Positions 44,830 to 52,888 of a DNA stretch of 64,000 nucleotides are shown here, one piece after another; within the stretch, counting starts at the first letter, position 1; each line of letters starts with the position of its first letter. Under the pieces are notes generated by a model. That model was not told the DNA's origin. It saw only the letters and a program-made list of their open reading frames with translations, and did not search any database. Position numbers and translations under genes: made by a program. This DNA comes from UBA993 sp964485855 (GTDB lineage Bacteria > Bacillota > Dethiobacteria > DTU022), in NCBI GenBank assembly GCA_964485855.1, contig CAZAKI010000002.1, positions 53,511 through 117,510 of the forward strand, given 5' to 3'.

Positions 44830-45789
44830 TTAGCTGTTAATTTCTGTTTTTTGCGCCTGTTTTTCCCGCGTGGCTTTCTTTTTTGCTGATATTTTTCTCG
44901 ACAACAACCAGATCAGGTAGCCAACAATCGCCAGTAAAACAAAGAGCGGTAACAGTGCAACCAAGGCGATTAACACTGAAGAGATTCCCCGTAAGACGAT
45001 ATTGAATCCTCCGATGAAGGCTTCCCGCAATCTCTCTCCGATCCGATCAAAGGCACCGGGAGTGATGGTTTGAGTCGGAACAATCTCTTCTTTCAGGGTC
45101 AGGTCGATTGTCGAGTAGGCAACCTGGTCACTTAAGTAACGAAACTGGGCAGTCATAGATTCGATTTCTCCCCGAACACGGTAGAGTTCACGTTCAACTT
45201 CAAGAACTTCTTCTACCGTCGTGGCCATTTCCAGGATCTCCACCAGGCGGGCTTCCTGAGCTTTCTGGTTATTAAGGCGGGACTCAAGATCGACATACTC
45301 CATGGTGACATCATCTTGTCCGGTTTGAATATTGGCTGCTTTGCCGAATGTTTCCAGCTGTAACATCACGGCATCGAAGCGTTCCTGTGGAACCCGCAGG
45401 GTCAGGTAAGCGCCATAGATCCCTTCTTTAATTTCATAAACGTTGGAATAGCTGATGACTCCTTCCACTGAATTTACTAATTCCCGGATTGTTTTAATTG
45501 TTTCCCTGGTATCCTGAACGGTAAGTTCAAGAGAGCCATTGCGAATAATAAAGCGAACAGCGCTTTGCCCTGCCCCGCCGTTTACTGCAGTTTTTAACTC
45601 GGGAGAGCCGTATTCTGCTTCACGCATCTCTGAATCAGCATCAGGGGCGTAACTTTCTTCGTAGGCAATATCATAAGATGCTTCCTCAGGCATCATGCTG
45701 CCGCTTGATCCGCAGGAGCTAAGCAGTAGGCCGGTTAAACAGAGAATCAATCCAAAAGCAAGGCTCGTAATAAATTTTTTGTTTAACAT
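44830..45789 (-). CDS. DUF4349 lipoprotein
   Basis: 319 residues. Lipoprotein signal ending in LLSSC (Cys about residue 26), an acidic spacer, then the DUF4349 core with RNGSLELTVQD, SRLNNQKAQEARLVEIL (coiled coil) and STIDLTLKE, and a C-terminal transmembrane helix (about 275-300) with a basic tail. Anchored outside the membrane at both ends. The family has no firm function. Its gene follows the HutP-like gene by about 70 bases on the same strand. Confidence 0.87.
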   Translation of the reverse strand: MLNKKFITSLAFGLILCLTGLLLSSCGSSGSMMPEEASYDIAYEESYAPDADSEMREAEYGSPELKTAVNGGAGQSAVRFIIRNGSLELTVQDTRETIKTIRELVNSVEGVISYSNVYEIKEGIYGAYLTLRVPQERFDAVMLQLETFGKAANIQTGQDDVTMEYVDLESRLNNQKAQEARLVEILEMATTVEEVLEVERELYRVRGEIESMTAQFRYLSDQVAYSTIDLTLKEEIVPTQTITPGAFDRIGERLREAFIGGFNIVLRGISSVLIALVALLPLFVLLAIVGYLIWLLSRKISAKKKATREKQAQKTEINS

Positions 45790-45857
45790 CTTTGTCCCCC
45801 TCCTTTTTATCTACTGACAAGCCAACAAGATTTATGGTTCCGTACAGCCGGCATCTT

Positions 45858-46262
45858 TTAAACTACTCGGTGCCCCAGTCCGATGGCGATATCATTGCGA
45901 TGCAAAAGGCCAATGCCGAAAAAAATGGCTACCGCGATATGGGTTTCACCCCGGGCGATGCCCACCTTTCCGCCTACATTCAGGCCAAGTGCTTTTGGCA
46001 TGATCTGGACCAGGGCTTCGCGAGTTGCCCCGGCGATTGCTCCGTCCGAGTGGCTGGAGTCGTCAATGATTTTTTCTCGCTTGGAGGCAACAACCGCCCT
46101 TTCAACAACTTTTTGCAGAGAACTTAGAAATTCACCGCCGTAATCGACTGCCAGCGATTGGATGCCCTTTTCGAGGTGTTCCTGCTTCATTTCGATTTCA
46201 TCTTCCCTGGTTAAGGTCATGGCAATGCTTATTGCCGCCCGGGCGACATCCCGGCTCTCCAT
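45858..46262 (-). CDS. HutP-family RNA-binding regulator-like protein
   Basis: 134 residues. The C-terminal half matches the HutP pattern: GATREALVQIMPKALGL, a THIAVAIFFGIGLLHR strand and the terminal GLGHRV that corresponds to the GINH region of Bacillus HutP, including its last metal-binding His. From memory of that protein, the two other metal His positions are Gly here (DGAIAG). HutP is a histidine- and Mg-dependent antiterminator. No hut genes are present, so the ligand and RNA target may differ. Upstream of the DUF4349 gene and divergent from the RING-type membrane protein. Confidence 0.72.
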   Translation of the reverse strand: MESRDVARAAISIAMTLTREDEIEMKQEHLEKGIQSLAVDYGGEFLSSLQKVVERAVVASKREKIIDDSSHSDGAIAGATREALVQIMPKALGLNVGGKVGIARGETHIAVAIFFGIGLLHRNDIAIGLGHRVV

Positions 46263-46398
46263 GTGATCATCTCCTGTTAAACGGTATTACTTGTATTATC
46301 AGCCCTAAAGGTTTAAAGAGCAAGCGTATTTTTAATTGTCAACCATCACCTATGTCCGAAATGATCGTTATGTTATAATCACTGTGGAGGTACTCACA

Positions 46399-46956
46399 AT
46401 GAAAGAAAATTTTTGCAGTACCTGTGGGCAGGAATTCAAGCCAAATGATCTGTCAATCCGCTGCAGGCTATGTATGCGTAACTATCATGCCAGGTGCTGG
46501 GAAAAAACAGGTGGTTGCACCACCTGGGGGTGCCCCGGAAAACCGGAATTAGGCAGTAATCCCGAAGAACCTGCTTATAAGCGCTGTCCTTATTGTGGTG
46601 AAGAAATAATCAGTTTTGCAGTAAAATGCCGCTATTGCCGATCGTTACTTGATTCCGATCCGGTGGTGACTGAAGAAAGCCATTATCAAATTGGCAGCTC
46701 AGACAGCCAGGTATTTCGTAAAGATCCCGTTTTGACCAGTTTAATAAATTTGATTTTTCCCGGTGCCGGTTATATGTATATCGGGCAATTTAGCAAAGGC
46801 TTATTCTGGTTCTTAGTGGCCGTTGCTGCCTGGTTTTTTACCCGTGGGCTCGGACTGATTGCAGTTTATTTATGGGTTATGTACGACTCTGCCCGAGAGG
46901 CCATCCAGGTTAACCGGGCAGTTAATCTGAACCGGCAAAAAATACAGCGAAATTAA
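46399..46956 (+). CDS. RING/zinc-ribbon membrane protein with TM2-like segment
   Basis: 185 residues from the ATG at 46399 (GGAGGTACTCACA upstream). The N-terminus has a prokaryotic RING-like metal cluster: CSTCG, CRLCMRNYHARCW and GCTTWGC. A second zinc ribbon follows (CPYCG and CRYCRSLL), then a linker and two transmembrane helices with FPGAGYMYIGQFSKG, like TM2 domains. RING-like domains in bacteria are found in proteins tied to trafficking or protein modification, but no partner is encoded here. Function unknown. Confidence 0.8.
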   Translation: MKENFCSTCGQEFKPNDLSIRCRLCMRNYHARCWEKTGGCTTWGCPGKPELGSNPEEPAYKRCPYCGEEIISFAVKCRYCRSLLDSDPVVTEESHYQIGSSDSQVFRKDPVLTSLINLIFPGAGYMYIGQFSKGLFWFLVAVAAWFFTRGLGLIAVYLWVMYDSAREAIQVNRAVNLNRQKIQRN

Positions 46957-47083
46957 GGCCTGATCATTGTTAGATCATGGATGACAGCTAATTTCTGCCA
47001 TTCAAGCGCAGCAATATTAAGACTCAAAGATGTTTAAATATTATATTTATATTAAATATTATGTTATTGATGCAGGAATTTTG

Positions 47084-47170
47084 AACCCTGTGTTGAATCG
47101 TAGCTGGTAAGTTGATCGAAAACCTAACCTCCTACTACTTTATTACAGGGTTAATACCCTGTAATTTTTT
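47084..47170 (+). terminator. Strong terminator with a competing upstream segment
   Basis: ATTACAGGGT at 47142-47151 pairs with 47156-47165 around TAAT, followed by TTTTT: a 10-bp perfect stem. AACCCTGT at 47084-47091 is the exact complement of ACAGGGTT at 47145-47152, so an alternative pairing could prevent the terminator. The 46957-47386 stretch otherwise holds an AT-rich near-palindrome around 47035-47060 and the csp promoter; no gene is seen. Confidence 0.65.
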
Positions 47171-47228
47171 GTCTCGGTTAAAAGAAGCTAACCGTCTAGT
47201 GGAAAAAATAGGAAAAGTTAAGTTCAGC

Positions 47229-47257
47229 TTGCAAAATAAATTTTTATGTGATATAGT
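47229..47257 (+). promoter_or_regulatory. Promoter of the cold-shock gene with long leader
   Basis: TTGCAA at 47229-47234, 17-base spacer, TATAGT at 47252-47257. Start near 47264 leaves a leader of about 120 bases before the ATG, typical of csp mRNAs that use temperature-dependent leader folding. Confidence 0.7.
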
Positions 47258-47386
47258 CTATGCTGGTATTGAAAAGTAGGTAGAGAACTGAAAAGAACTA
47301 AGCCCTCCGGCATAGGATGCAGGCAAAGTACTTAAGTTTAATCCGCTTTTCATCCTAATTTCATTTTATTTAAAGGAGATTTATGC

Positions 47387-47584
47387 ATGCAAGGTAAGGT
47401 AAAATGGTTTAATCCGGACAAGGGCTATGGTTTTATTGAAAGCGAAGAAGGCGTTGACGTATTCGTCCACTTTTCCGCTATCCAGGTCGAAGGGTTCAAA
47501 ACCCTCGAAGAAGGACAGAGTGTAGAATTTGAAACTGTGGAAGGCGATCGCGGCAAACAGGCAGCGAACGTAGTTCCTCTCTAA
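47387..47584 (+). CDS. csp: Cold-shock domain protein
   Basis: 65 residues, one cold-shock domain: KVKWFNPDKGYGFIE (RNP1) and DVFVHFSAIQ (RNP2). Binds single-stranded RNA and DNA as an RNA chaperone. AAAGGAG precedes the ATG. A terminator follows at 47610-47639, so it is monocistronic. Confidence 0.95.
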   Translation: MQGKVKWFNPDKGYGFIESEEGVDVFVHFSAIQVEGFKTLEEGQSVEFETVEGDRGKQAANVVPL

Positions 47585-47609
47585 ACCGAAAACCAGTTAA
47601 AAATTAAGG

Positions 47610-47639
47610 GGGGTTATCTTAATGATAACCCCTTTTTTT
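47610..47639 (+). terminator. Rho-independent terminator after csp
   Basis: GGGGTTATC and GATAACCCC around a 5-base loop, followed by seven T. Confidence 0.92.
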
Positions 47640-47664
47640 GATCTAATTTGTTCTCTGATAAAAA

Positions 47665-48066
47665 TTAATTCAGGTCTGATTTTCTACATTCAGGGCAGAT
47701 TCCATAAAAATCAAGGCGGTGTTTTTCAGTTTTATAAGAAGTGTTGTCATTAACCAGCTGATTTAACTCTGGCATTTCCTGCAGGGGCAAATCGCTTACT
47801 GATCCACATTCCTGGCAGATAAAGTGGTAATGGTTACTGGTGTTACCATCAAAGCGATCAAAACTACTTCCAGATTCGATTTTCTGGATCAGATTTTGAT
47901 CCAACAGGATATTGATATTCCGATAGACTGTGCCCATGCTAAGATTGTTAAATTCCTTTTTTAATTCATCATAGACCCAGCTTGCGGTTGGATGATTGTC
48001 TGTGTGGCGGAGTAGGTTTAAAATTCGCTCTCTCTGCCGGCTTCGCTTGTACTTGTGTTTTATCAT
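47665..48066 (-). CDS. perR: Fur-family peroxide-responsive regulator (PerR type)
   Basis: 133 residues. Winged helix with SMGTVYRNINILL, structural zinc pairs CQEC and CPEC, and the regulatory metal ligands expected for Bacillus PerR: His in NHPTAS, Asp in DRFDG, both His in NHYHF, and Asp in VSDLP. HRLDFYGICPEC also closely follows PerR. It should repress stress genes with Fe or Mn bound and release DNA on histidine oxidation. It follows superoxide reductase and ZIP genes on the same strand. Zur is the alternative because of the ZIP neighbour. Confidence 0.82.
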   Translation of the reverse strand: MIKHKYKRSRQRERILNLLRHTDNHPTASWVYDELKKEFNNLSMGTVYRNINILLDQNLIQKIESGSSFDRFDGNTSNHYHFICQECGSVSDLPLQEMPELNQLVNDNTSYKTEKHRLDFYGICPECRKSDLN

Positions 48067-48093
48067 TATTTACAAGTTCCTTTTCAATTATCG

Positions 48094-48108
48094 TTACAAG
48101 AATCATAA
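48094..48108. promoter_or_regulatory. Possible PerR box upstream of perR
   Basis: On the minus strand TTATGATTCTTGTAA matches 12 of the 15 positions of TTATAATNATTATAA (counting N), 28 bases before the perR start. Consistent with autoregulation, but weaker than the site before the DUF427-msrB pair. Confidence 0.4.
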
Positions 48109-48183
48109 CTGTTAAAAAACCCAAGGTCAAGTTTATTGTTTATTCTATCAATCAAACAAGAGCCGGTTCAGCTTGGGTCTAAG

Positions 48184-48924
48184 CTAAAACCAGGCTGTGA
48201 AGAGTATCCCCAGGATTGTCCCACTAAAAATGCCGAAAATTGAAAGATGAGCTCCGGCGCTTTCATACGCATCAGGAATCAGTTCATCGCAGACAATATA
48301 GAGCATGGCACCGGCGGCAAAACCGAGGGATAAGCCAAGGACATAAACAGAAATGCTGCCGATCAAGGCGCCAATCAGGGCTCCAAGTCCCATGGGCGCT
48401 CCGGACAAAGCGGTGATCGAAAGGACTTTTAAATAACTAAATCCTCCCTGTTTCAGGGGGGCAGCGACAGCCATTCCTTCAGGGATATTATGGAGTCCGA
48501 TTAATATGGCAAGGGATAAACCCAACTCCTGGGAACCGACAAAGCCGGTCCCGATGGCCAGTCCTTCCGGAAAGTTATGCAAGCCGATTCCCAGGGCCAG
48601 TAAAGTCCCTTTTTTTAGATAGCTGCTGAAAGGAGTTTCTTCAGCAGTTATTGTGTGGTGGTGTGGTAAGTAATGGTCAAGCAGGTAAAAAATGATCATT
48701 CCCAAAGCCAGGCCTGCGATGGTCGCCCAGTGTCCGCTGTAAAACATCGATTCGTCAATCAGTTCAATGAAAATAATAGACAGCATAACTCCGGCGGCAA
48801 AAGCAAGAATAGTTCCGGTAAAACGCAGGGTAGGTTTCTTGACAAAAATAGATAATAATCCACCTGCCCCGGTGCCAACCACGCCGGACAGTAAGCCGAG
48901 TATCGTCACTTCTAACCAGTTCAT
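48184..48924 (-). CDS. ZIP-family metal transporter
   Basis: 246 residues from the ATG at 48924; a longer start at 48993 would read into the hairpin at 48972-49012 and add a polar N-terminus unlike the family. Eight hydrophobic helices with the two ZIP metal motifs LHNFPEGLAIG and LHNIPEGMAVA and a histidine-bearing loop (HYLPHHHTI). Imports zinc or related divalent metals. Lies between superoxide reductase and perR on the same strand. Confidence 0.88.
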   Translation of the reverse strand: MNWLEVTILGLLSGVVGTGAGGLLSIFVKKPTLRFTGTILAFAAGVMLSIIFIELIDESMFYSGHWATIAGLALGMIIFYLLDHYLPHHHTITAEETPFSSYLKKGTLLALGIGLHNFPEGLAIGTGFVGSQELGLSLAILIGLHNIPEGMAVAAPLKQGGFSYLKVLSITALSGAPMGLGALIGALIGSISVYVLGLSLGFAAGAMLYIVCDELIPDAYESAGAHLSIFGIFSGTILGILFTAWF

Positions 48925-48971
48925 AACCGCATCATTCCCGTTTATAGTATCGTTGTTAAGATTGATTGAGT

Positions 48972-49012
48972 GATTTAAAGAAATCCCCATCAAGAGGGGA
49001 TTTCTTTAAATC
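48972..49012. terminator. Perfect 17-bp inverted repeat between superoxide reductase and ZIP genes
   Basis: Arms at 48972-48988 and 48996-49012 are exact complements with a 7-base loop (ATCAAGA). It lies 30 bases after the superoxide reductase stop on the minus strand, so a terminator is the simplest reading; the T-run is part of the arm (TTTCTTT). Confidence 0.7.
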
Positions 49013-49042
49013 TGAACTTTGTGATCTGAGCACACCCGGTAA

Positions 49043-49438
49043 CTAGCCAAGGGTTAGTTGCTCGGCGTTATCCCAGAGGCCGTGAATGTTGCAGTAGCTT
49101 AAAGCAACAAGTTCACCGGGTTTTTCAACTGTAACAGTGGCTGAAACATTAGGTTCACATTTTGCGTTTCCGGCATTTGCGCCTTCAACCGACTCTCCAT
49201 GGGCATCAAATTGAAAAGTGCCCAGGTGAACAATAAATTTTTCTCCTTCTGGTTTAAAATAAAGTTGAATGTAGCGTATATGGTGCTCTGTGGTATGGGG
49301 ATGAGGTATTTCGGCCCCGACACTTAGCTTGACCTGAAACGGTTCGCCTTTTTTTACCGGACCTCTGACTTCAATTACCGGAACGTGTTTCTCTGCTTTC
49401 CAATCTGCCGATTGGATATGATTGCCCAATGCACTCAT
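49043..49438 (-). CDS. Superoxide reductase (neelaredoxin class)
   Basis: 131 residues from the ATG at 49438, which follows AAAGGAGG. The catalytic Fe(His)4Cys site is visible: EKHVP (Lys and first His), HPHTTEHHI (two His) and YCNIHG (Cys and last His). The N-terminal desulforedoxin domain of class I enzymes is absent, so it is the one-iron class II type. Reduces superoxide to peroxide without making oxygen, a hallmark of anaerobes. Rubredoxin partner not in the window. PerR is encoded downstream. Confidence 0.92.
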   Translation of the reverse strand: MSALGNHIQSADWKAEKHVPVIEVRGPVKKGEPFQVKLSVGAEIPHPHTTEHHIRYIQLYFKPEGEKFIVHLGTFQFDAHGESVEGANAGNAKCEPNVSATVTVEKPGELVALSYCNIHGLWDNAEQLTLG

Positions 49439-49584
49439 CGATAAACCTCCTTTAATGTTTTCTATTAACCTATTCGTCATCAATCGAAAACATCCTTTTT
49501 TTGCCGAAGATTATTCAGGTAAATCATAATAGTTACTGCCTAATCCAGTGTTATAATAAAACTAAAAAAGCAGGAGGATTTTAT

Positions 49585-49962
49585 ATGCTGATCAAATGTG
49601 CGAGATGCGGTTCAGAAGTAGCGAGAGAAGATCTCTACCATCACCGGAACCAAGAGCTCTGCGAGGACTGTTATATGGGAGCATTGCAGGCGCCAAAGAC
49701 TTGCGATGTCGCTGCCGTTCAGCATGCAGTCAAACACCGCCAGGCTTCAGGCCAAAGCGGAACAGAAGGTTTGCTTGATATCCAGAAAAATATTTACGAG
49801 CTGATCAAACGCAAGGGTCGCGCCAGCCGCGCTGAAGTAATGGAGGAACTCGGTCTTCCTGAGTGGGAACTTGACAAGCAGATTGCAGTGCTCCGACATT
49901 GTGAATTAGTTAAAGGACGCAAAGATCAGGACGGTATTTTTCTGGTATTGTTTGACCATTAA
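49585..49962 (+). CDS. Zinc-finger plus winged-helix protein of unknown function
   Basis: 125 residues from the ATG at 49585 (AGGAGG upstream). N-terminal zinc-binding module with CARCG and CEDCY, a linker, and a C-terminal winged-helix-like domain (LLDIQKNIYELIKRKGRAS in parts; EVMEELGLPEWELDKQI recognition region). Likely DNA-binding regulator. A TATAAT-like element lies at 49551-49556. Divergent from superoxide reductase; whether it controls that gene is unknown. Confidence 0.75.
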   Translation: MLIKCARCGSEVAREDLYHHRNQELCEDCYMGALQAPKTCDVAAVQHAVKHRQASGQSGTEGLLDIQKNIYELIKRKGRASRAEVMEELGLPEWELDKQIAVLRHCELVKGRKDQDGIFLVLFDH

Positions 49963-49993
49963 ACTGCAACTAGGAAATCTTGGTTCACTTTTT

Positions 49994-51196
49994 TTATTTT
50001 TCCGCCTCCCTTGTTTTAATCAGTTTCTTTGAGCTTGAGCTTAAGGGGATAATGGCGACTAAAATTACTATCCCAACTGCCAGAAATGCGCTGCCTAAAC
50101 CGGGCCCCTGGGCGGCCAGACCAAAAGCAAGGGCACCGAAGGCAAAAAAGATATCGATTGTATTTTCCTGGATGCTGACAGTTGTCGCTCTTAACCCGGG
50201 TTTAGCCAGATCAAGCAGCCAGGCGGCAAAAACCAGGGAACTGCCCTGGGTGCCAATTCCTAAAATTATCGCACAGATGATTACCAGTAAAGGGATGCTT
50301 GGAGCAAAGGTAAAAAGGATCGTCCCGGTTCCCAGGACAGCCATCAGCGCCCAGGCAATAGAGGAACGTTCAATCCGGTCTGATAGTGCTCCCGCGGAAA
50401 GTGATCCGACTATACCAGCGGCGCCAAAGATCATGAAGAAATGAGCTGCTGTAGCTCCCCCGGCATTCTCCCCAATATGCAGGGCGGTAAATGAAATAAC
50501 AGCGCTGTAGATCGTTGATAGTAATGCAATGCCAATAATAACAGGATAAAGGGCTTTATCGCGTAGCGCTTCGGAAAAATTCCTCAAACTGCTAATCTTA
50601 GCTTTCAGGGTAACACTCCTGGGACCAGGTTTTACTGCTGCCAGTAAAAAGAGCGAGAAGGCTCCCATCATTGCGCTTACAGCAAACCAGCTGTTATAAC
50701 CGGAGTTTTCAATCAGGAAGATGGCTGTAGCCGGTCCGGCAAACAAGCCGAGATTGAAAAAGATCCTTAAGCTGCCCAGGTAAGTGCCCAGGCGTTTGAT
50801 CGGCGCCATTTCGGCAACCATAGTTGAGATGCCTGGTAAAAAAACGGCTAAACCCAAGGACTGGTAAATGCGGGCAATTAGTAATAACCAATATGTTGAA
50901 CCGAGCATCACAATCAAGGGGGTGGTGGCGAAAGTAAAAGCGCCGAAAAGCATCAGTGGCTTAGATCCTTTTTGATCCATGATTGGCCCGAGGATCATCC
51001 TGAACAATACTGCAGCCAGGGCGAATATGGTATTCTGCAGCCCTGATTGAAAAGGAGTGCTGCCGATTGACAGGCTGTAAGCGGGAAAAGTAGCGATGGC
51101 GGCAAACAGATTAGCCATGAAGAAGAAGACCGAACCATAGAAATAAGCCCAGTTTTTCCAGCTGCTTTCTTCTGCCATCTTCGCTTTACTATTCAT
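49994..51196 (-). CDS. MFS transporter
   Basis: 400 residues from the ATG at 51196 (AGGGAGG upstream). Twelve transmembrane helices in two halves, with the conserved loop GPIMDQKGSKPLM after helix 2 and a matching ALSDRIERSSIAW loop in the second half. Drug or metabolite efflux is the common role, but the substrate is not evident. It starts 32 bases after the DUF3786 stop on the same strand, so the two are likely cotranscribed. Confidence 0.88.
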   Translation of the reverse strand: MNSKAKMAEESSWKNWAYFYGSVFFFMANLFAAIATFPAYSLSIGSTPFQSGLQNTIFALAAVLFRMILGPIMDQKGSKPLMLFGAFTFATTPLIVMLGSTYWLLLIARIYQSLGLAVFLPGISTMVAEMAPIKRLGTYLGSLRIFFNLGLFAGPATAIFLIENSGYNSWFAVSAMMGAFSLFLLAAVKPGPRSVTLKAKISSLRNFSEALRDKALYPVIIGIALLSTIYSAVISFTALHIGENAGGATAAHFFMIFGAAGIVGSLSAGALSDRIERSSIAWALMAVLGTGTILFTFAPSIPLLVIICAIILGIGTQGSSLVFAAWLLDLAKPGLRATTVSIQENTIDIFFAFGALAFGLAAQGPGLGSAFLAVGIVILVAIIPLSSSSKKLIKTREAEK

Positions 51197-51228
51197 CTTA
51201 CTGCCTCCCTGGTGAGAAAAGAATTTGA

Positions 51229-51912
51229 TTACCTGCATGATTTAGGTTTAAGACTGTCAGCCAGTTTTTTACCCACCGTTGCGGCTACATCCGCAGCCAC
51301 GTAGTGATCGGCTGCGGCGTCAAAGAGAATAGTGGCCCAGGCTTTACTTACTCCCCGCGGTAGGCGGTAACAGAGGCAGAGCGGCAGGCGCGGCAAAATA
51401 CGCCACTCGAATGCCAAATCGCCTAATCCTCTCAGTTCCCAACCGCCGGAAGAGAGGCACATTTTACGTAAGCCATCCACATCGGCTTCCCAGGCAGCGG
51501 CCAACGGATCACCACAGTAGCCCTGAAAGGCTTGCTGGTAAAATAAACCACCGATTTCACTTAAATTGACCCATCTTCCGGACAGGGGATGACCGTCAGC
51601 CCGCTCCAGGTAATGCAGCCAGAGTGCCTCGTTCTGGAGCGTTAATGCCTTGCCTTCATCGTCGAAGATGTTAAGATCCGGCCAGAATATCCGGCAATTC
51701 ATGGAAAATAAATCTCCATTAAAAACCAGCTTGCCATCTTTTTTTTCCGAGAACGCTAATGCGGCATGAGCAGCAACCGAATAAGGATTTTTTTTCAAAA
51801 TGGCCTTACGATACTCATTGCATCGGTTTATTAAGGACAATTCCCGCTGATTATCGTTCAGGGCAGGGTCAAGGCAGTACTTGCCAGCTTGCCGTTTTGC
51901 TTCATTAGACAT
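51229..51912 (-). CDS. DUF3786 domain protein
   Basis: 227 residues from the ATG at 51912, after an AGGTGATC site. DUF3786 features: LHYLERADGHPLSGRWVN, the SSGGWELRGLGDLAFEW segment and LPRLPLCLCYRLP, ending with ILFDAAADHYVAADV. Family members in anaerobes often sit near corrinoid or iron-sulfur proteins, but the function is unknown. Followed by the MFS gene. Confidence 0.8.
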   Translation of the reverse strand: MSNEAKRQAGKYCLDPALNDNQRELSLINRCNEYRKAILKKNPYSVAAHAALAFSEKKDGKLVFNGDLFSMNCRIFWPDLNIFDDEGKALTLQNEALWLHYLERADGHPLSGRWVNLSEIGGLFYQQAFQGYCGDPLAAAWEADVDGLRKMCLSSGGWELRGLGDLAFEWRILPRLPLCLCYRLPRGVSKAWATILFDAAADHYVAADVAATVGKKLADSLKPKSCR

Positions 51913-52131
51913 GGGATCACCTGAATAAAATTGACTGCGGACATTATACCGGCTTCCTGGAAAGATAGTCAACGTTTTAGGGTTAATAGATCTTCTTTCT
52001 TAAGCAGGAACAGCTAGCACAACAGAGAATTAAATAGTTCATACTTTCTTTAACTACCAGTTTATTAATGGTATTTTCGTATTTTGCGTTTTTAAGACAC
52101 CCAGATCAGAATGAAGAAGGCGATGACCTGA

Positions 52132-52887
52132 ATGCAGATTGGTATAGTCGGCTATGGAAGAATGGGTAAGATGATTAGGCAGAAAGCCCTGGAAAAGGGG
52201 CATCAGGTTACTGCTGTAGTTGATCCTTCCAGTGATGCCCAAGAGGTTACAGCACGCGGCATCAGCCCGGCAATCCTGCCGCTTGATGTGGTCATCGATT
52301 TTACCTACCCGGAAACACTTGTTGAGAATGTTAAACTATACGGAGAGCTTAAAGTACCGGCAGTAATCGGGACAACCGGTTGGTACGATCGGTTAAGCGA
52401 GGTGGCCATGATCGTTAAACAGGCGGGAACCGGACTTATCTGGTCCGGGAATTTTTCGCTGGGCGTAAACATCTATTTTCAGTTGATTAAAGTGGCGGCA
52501 TCCCTGATGGACCGCTTTGAGCACTATGATGTTATGGTTAATGAAACGCATCACCGCAATAAGCTAGATTGCCCTTCGGGTACAGCGGAGATGATTGGAG
52601 TGATTTTATTGGATGCTTTGAGTCGAAAAAATAGAATTGTGACCGGTAACCCGGAAAAAGCTTTAAGTGAAGATGATCTCCATATTTCATCGATCCGCGG
52701 AGGCGCGATCCCCGGTATTCACCGGGTAGTTTTCGACAGTGAAGTTGATACGATCTCCATAGAGCATTCGGTGCGCAACCGTTCCGGTTTTGCTGAAGGT
52801 GCTTTGCTGGCTGCCGAATGGATTATTAATAAAAAAGGCCTGTACAACATCGACGATCTGATGCAGGCTGTAATTGGGGGAGATTAG
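52132..52887 (+). CDS. dapB: 4-hydroxy-tetrahydrodipicolinate reductase
   Basis: 251 residues. N-terminal NAD(P)H motif IGIVGYGRMG, conserved VIGTTGW and SGNFSLGVN, and the substrate motif ETHHRNKLDCPSGTA. Reduces hydroxy-tetrahydrodipicolinate in the diaminopimelate/lysine route. First gene of dapB-dapA-dapL-lysA; one base separates its stop from dapA. I searched the 51973-52131 leader for a lysine riboswitch and see none. Confidence 0.95.
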   Translation: MQIGIVGYGRMGKMIRQKALEKGHQVTAVVDPSSDAQEVTARGISPAILPLDVVIDFTYPETLVENVKLYGELKVPAVIGTTGWYDRLSEVAMIVKQAGTGLIWSGNFSLGVNIYFQLIKVAASLMDRFEHYDVMVNETHHRNKLDCPSGTAEMIGVILLDALSRKNRIVTGNPEKALSEDDLHISSIRGGAIPGIHRVVFDSEVDTISIEHSVRNRSGFAEGALLAAEWIINKKGLYNIDDLMQAVIGGD

Positions 52888-52888
52888 C

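Noticed and set aside
47264..47386. c-di-GMP or other riboswitch in the csp leader
   Set aside because: Some GGCAAAG-like pieces occur but not in the order or pairing of a known aptamer; a cold-shock leader explains the length.
49980..50444. Plus-strand 154-codon frame inside the MFS gene
   Set aside because: Antisense to a clear 12-helix transporter; Pro/Ala/Lys-rich composition typical of a shadow frame.
51973..52131. Lysine riboswitch upstream of dapB
   Set aside because: None of the conserved L-box core segments is recognisable.
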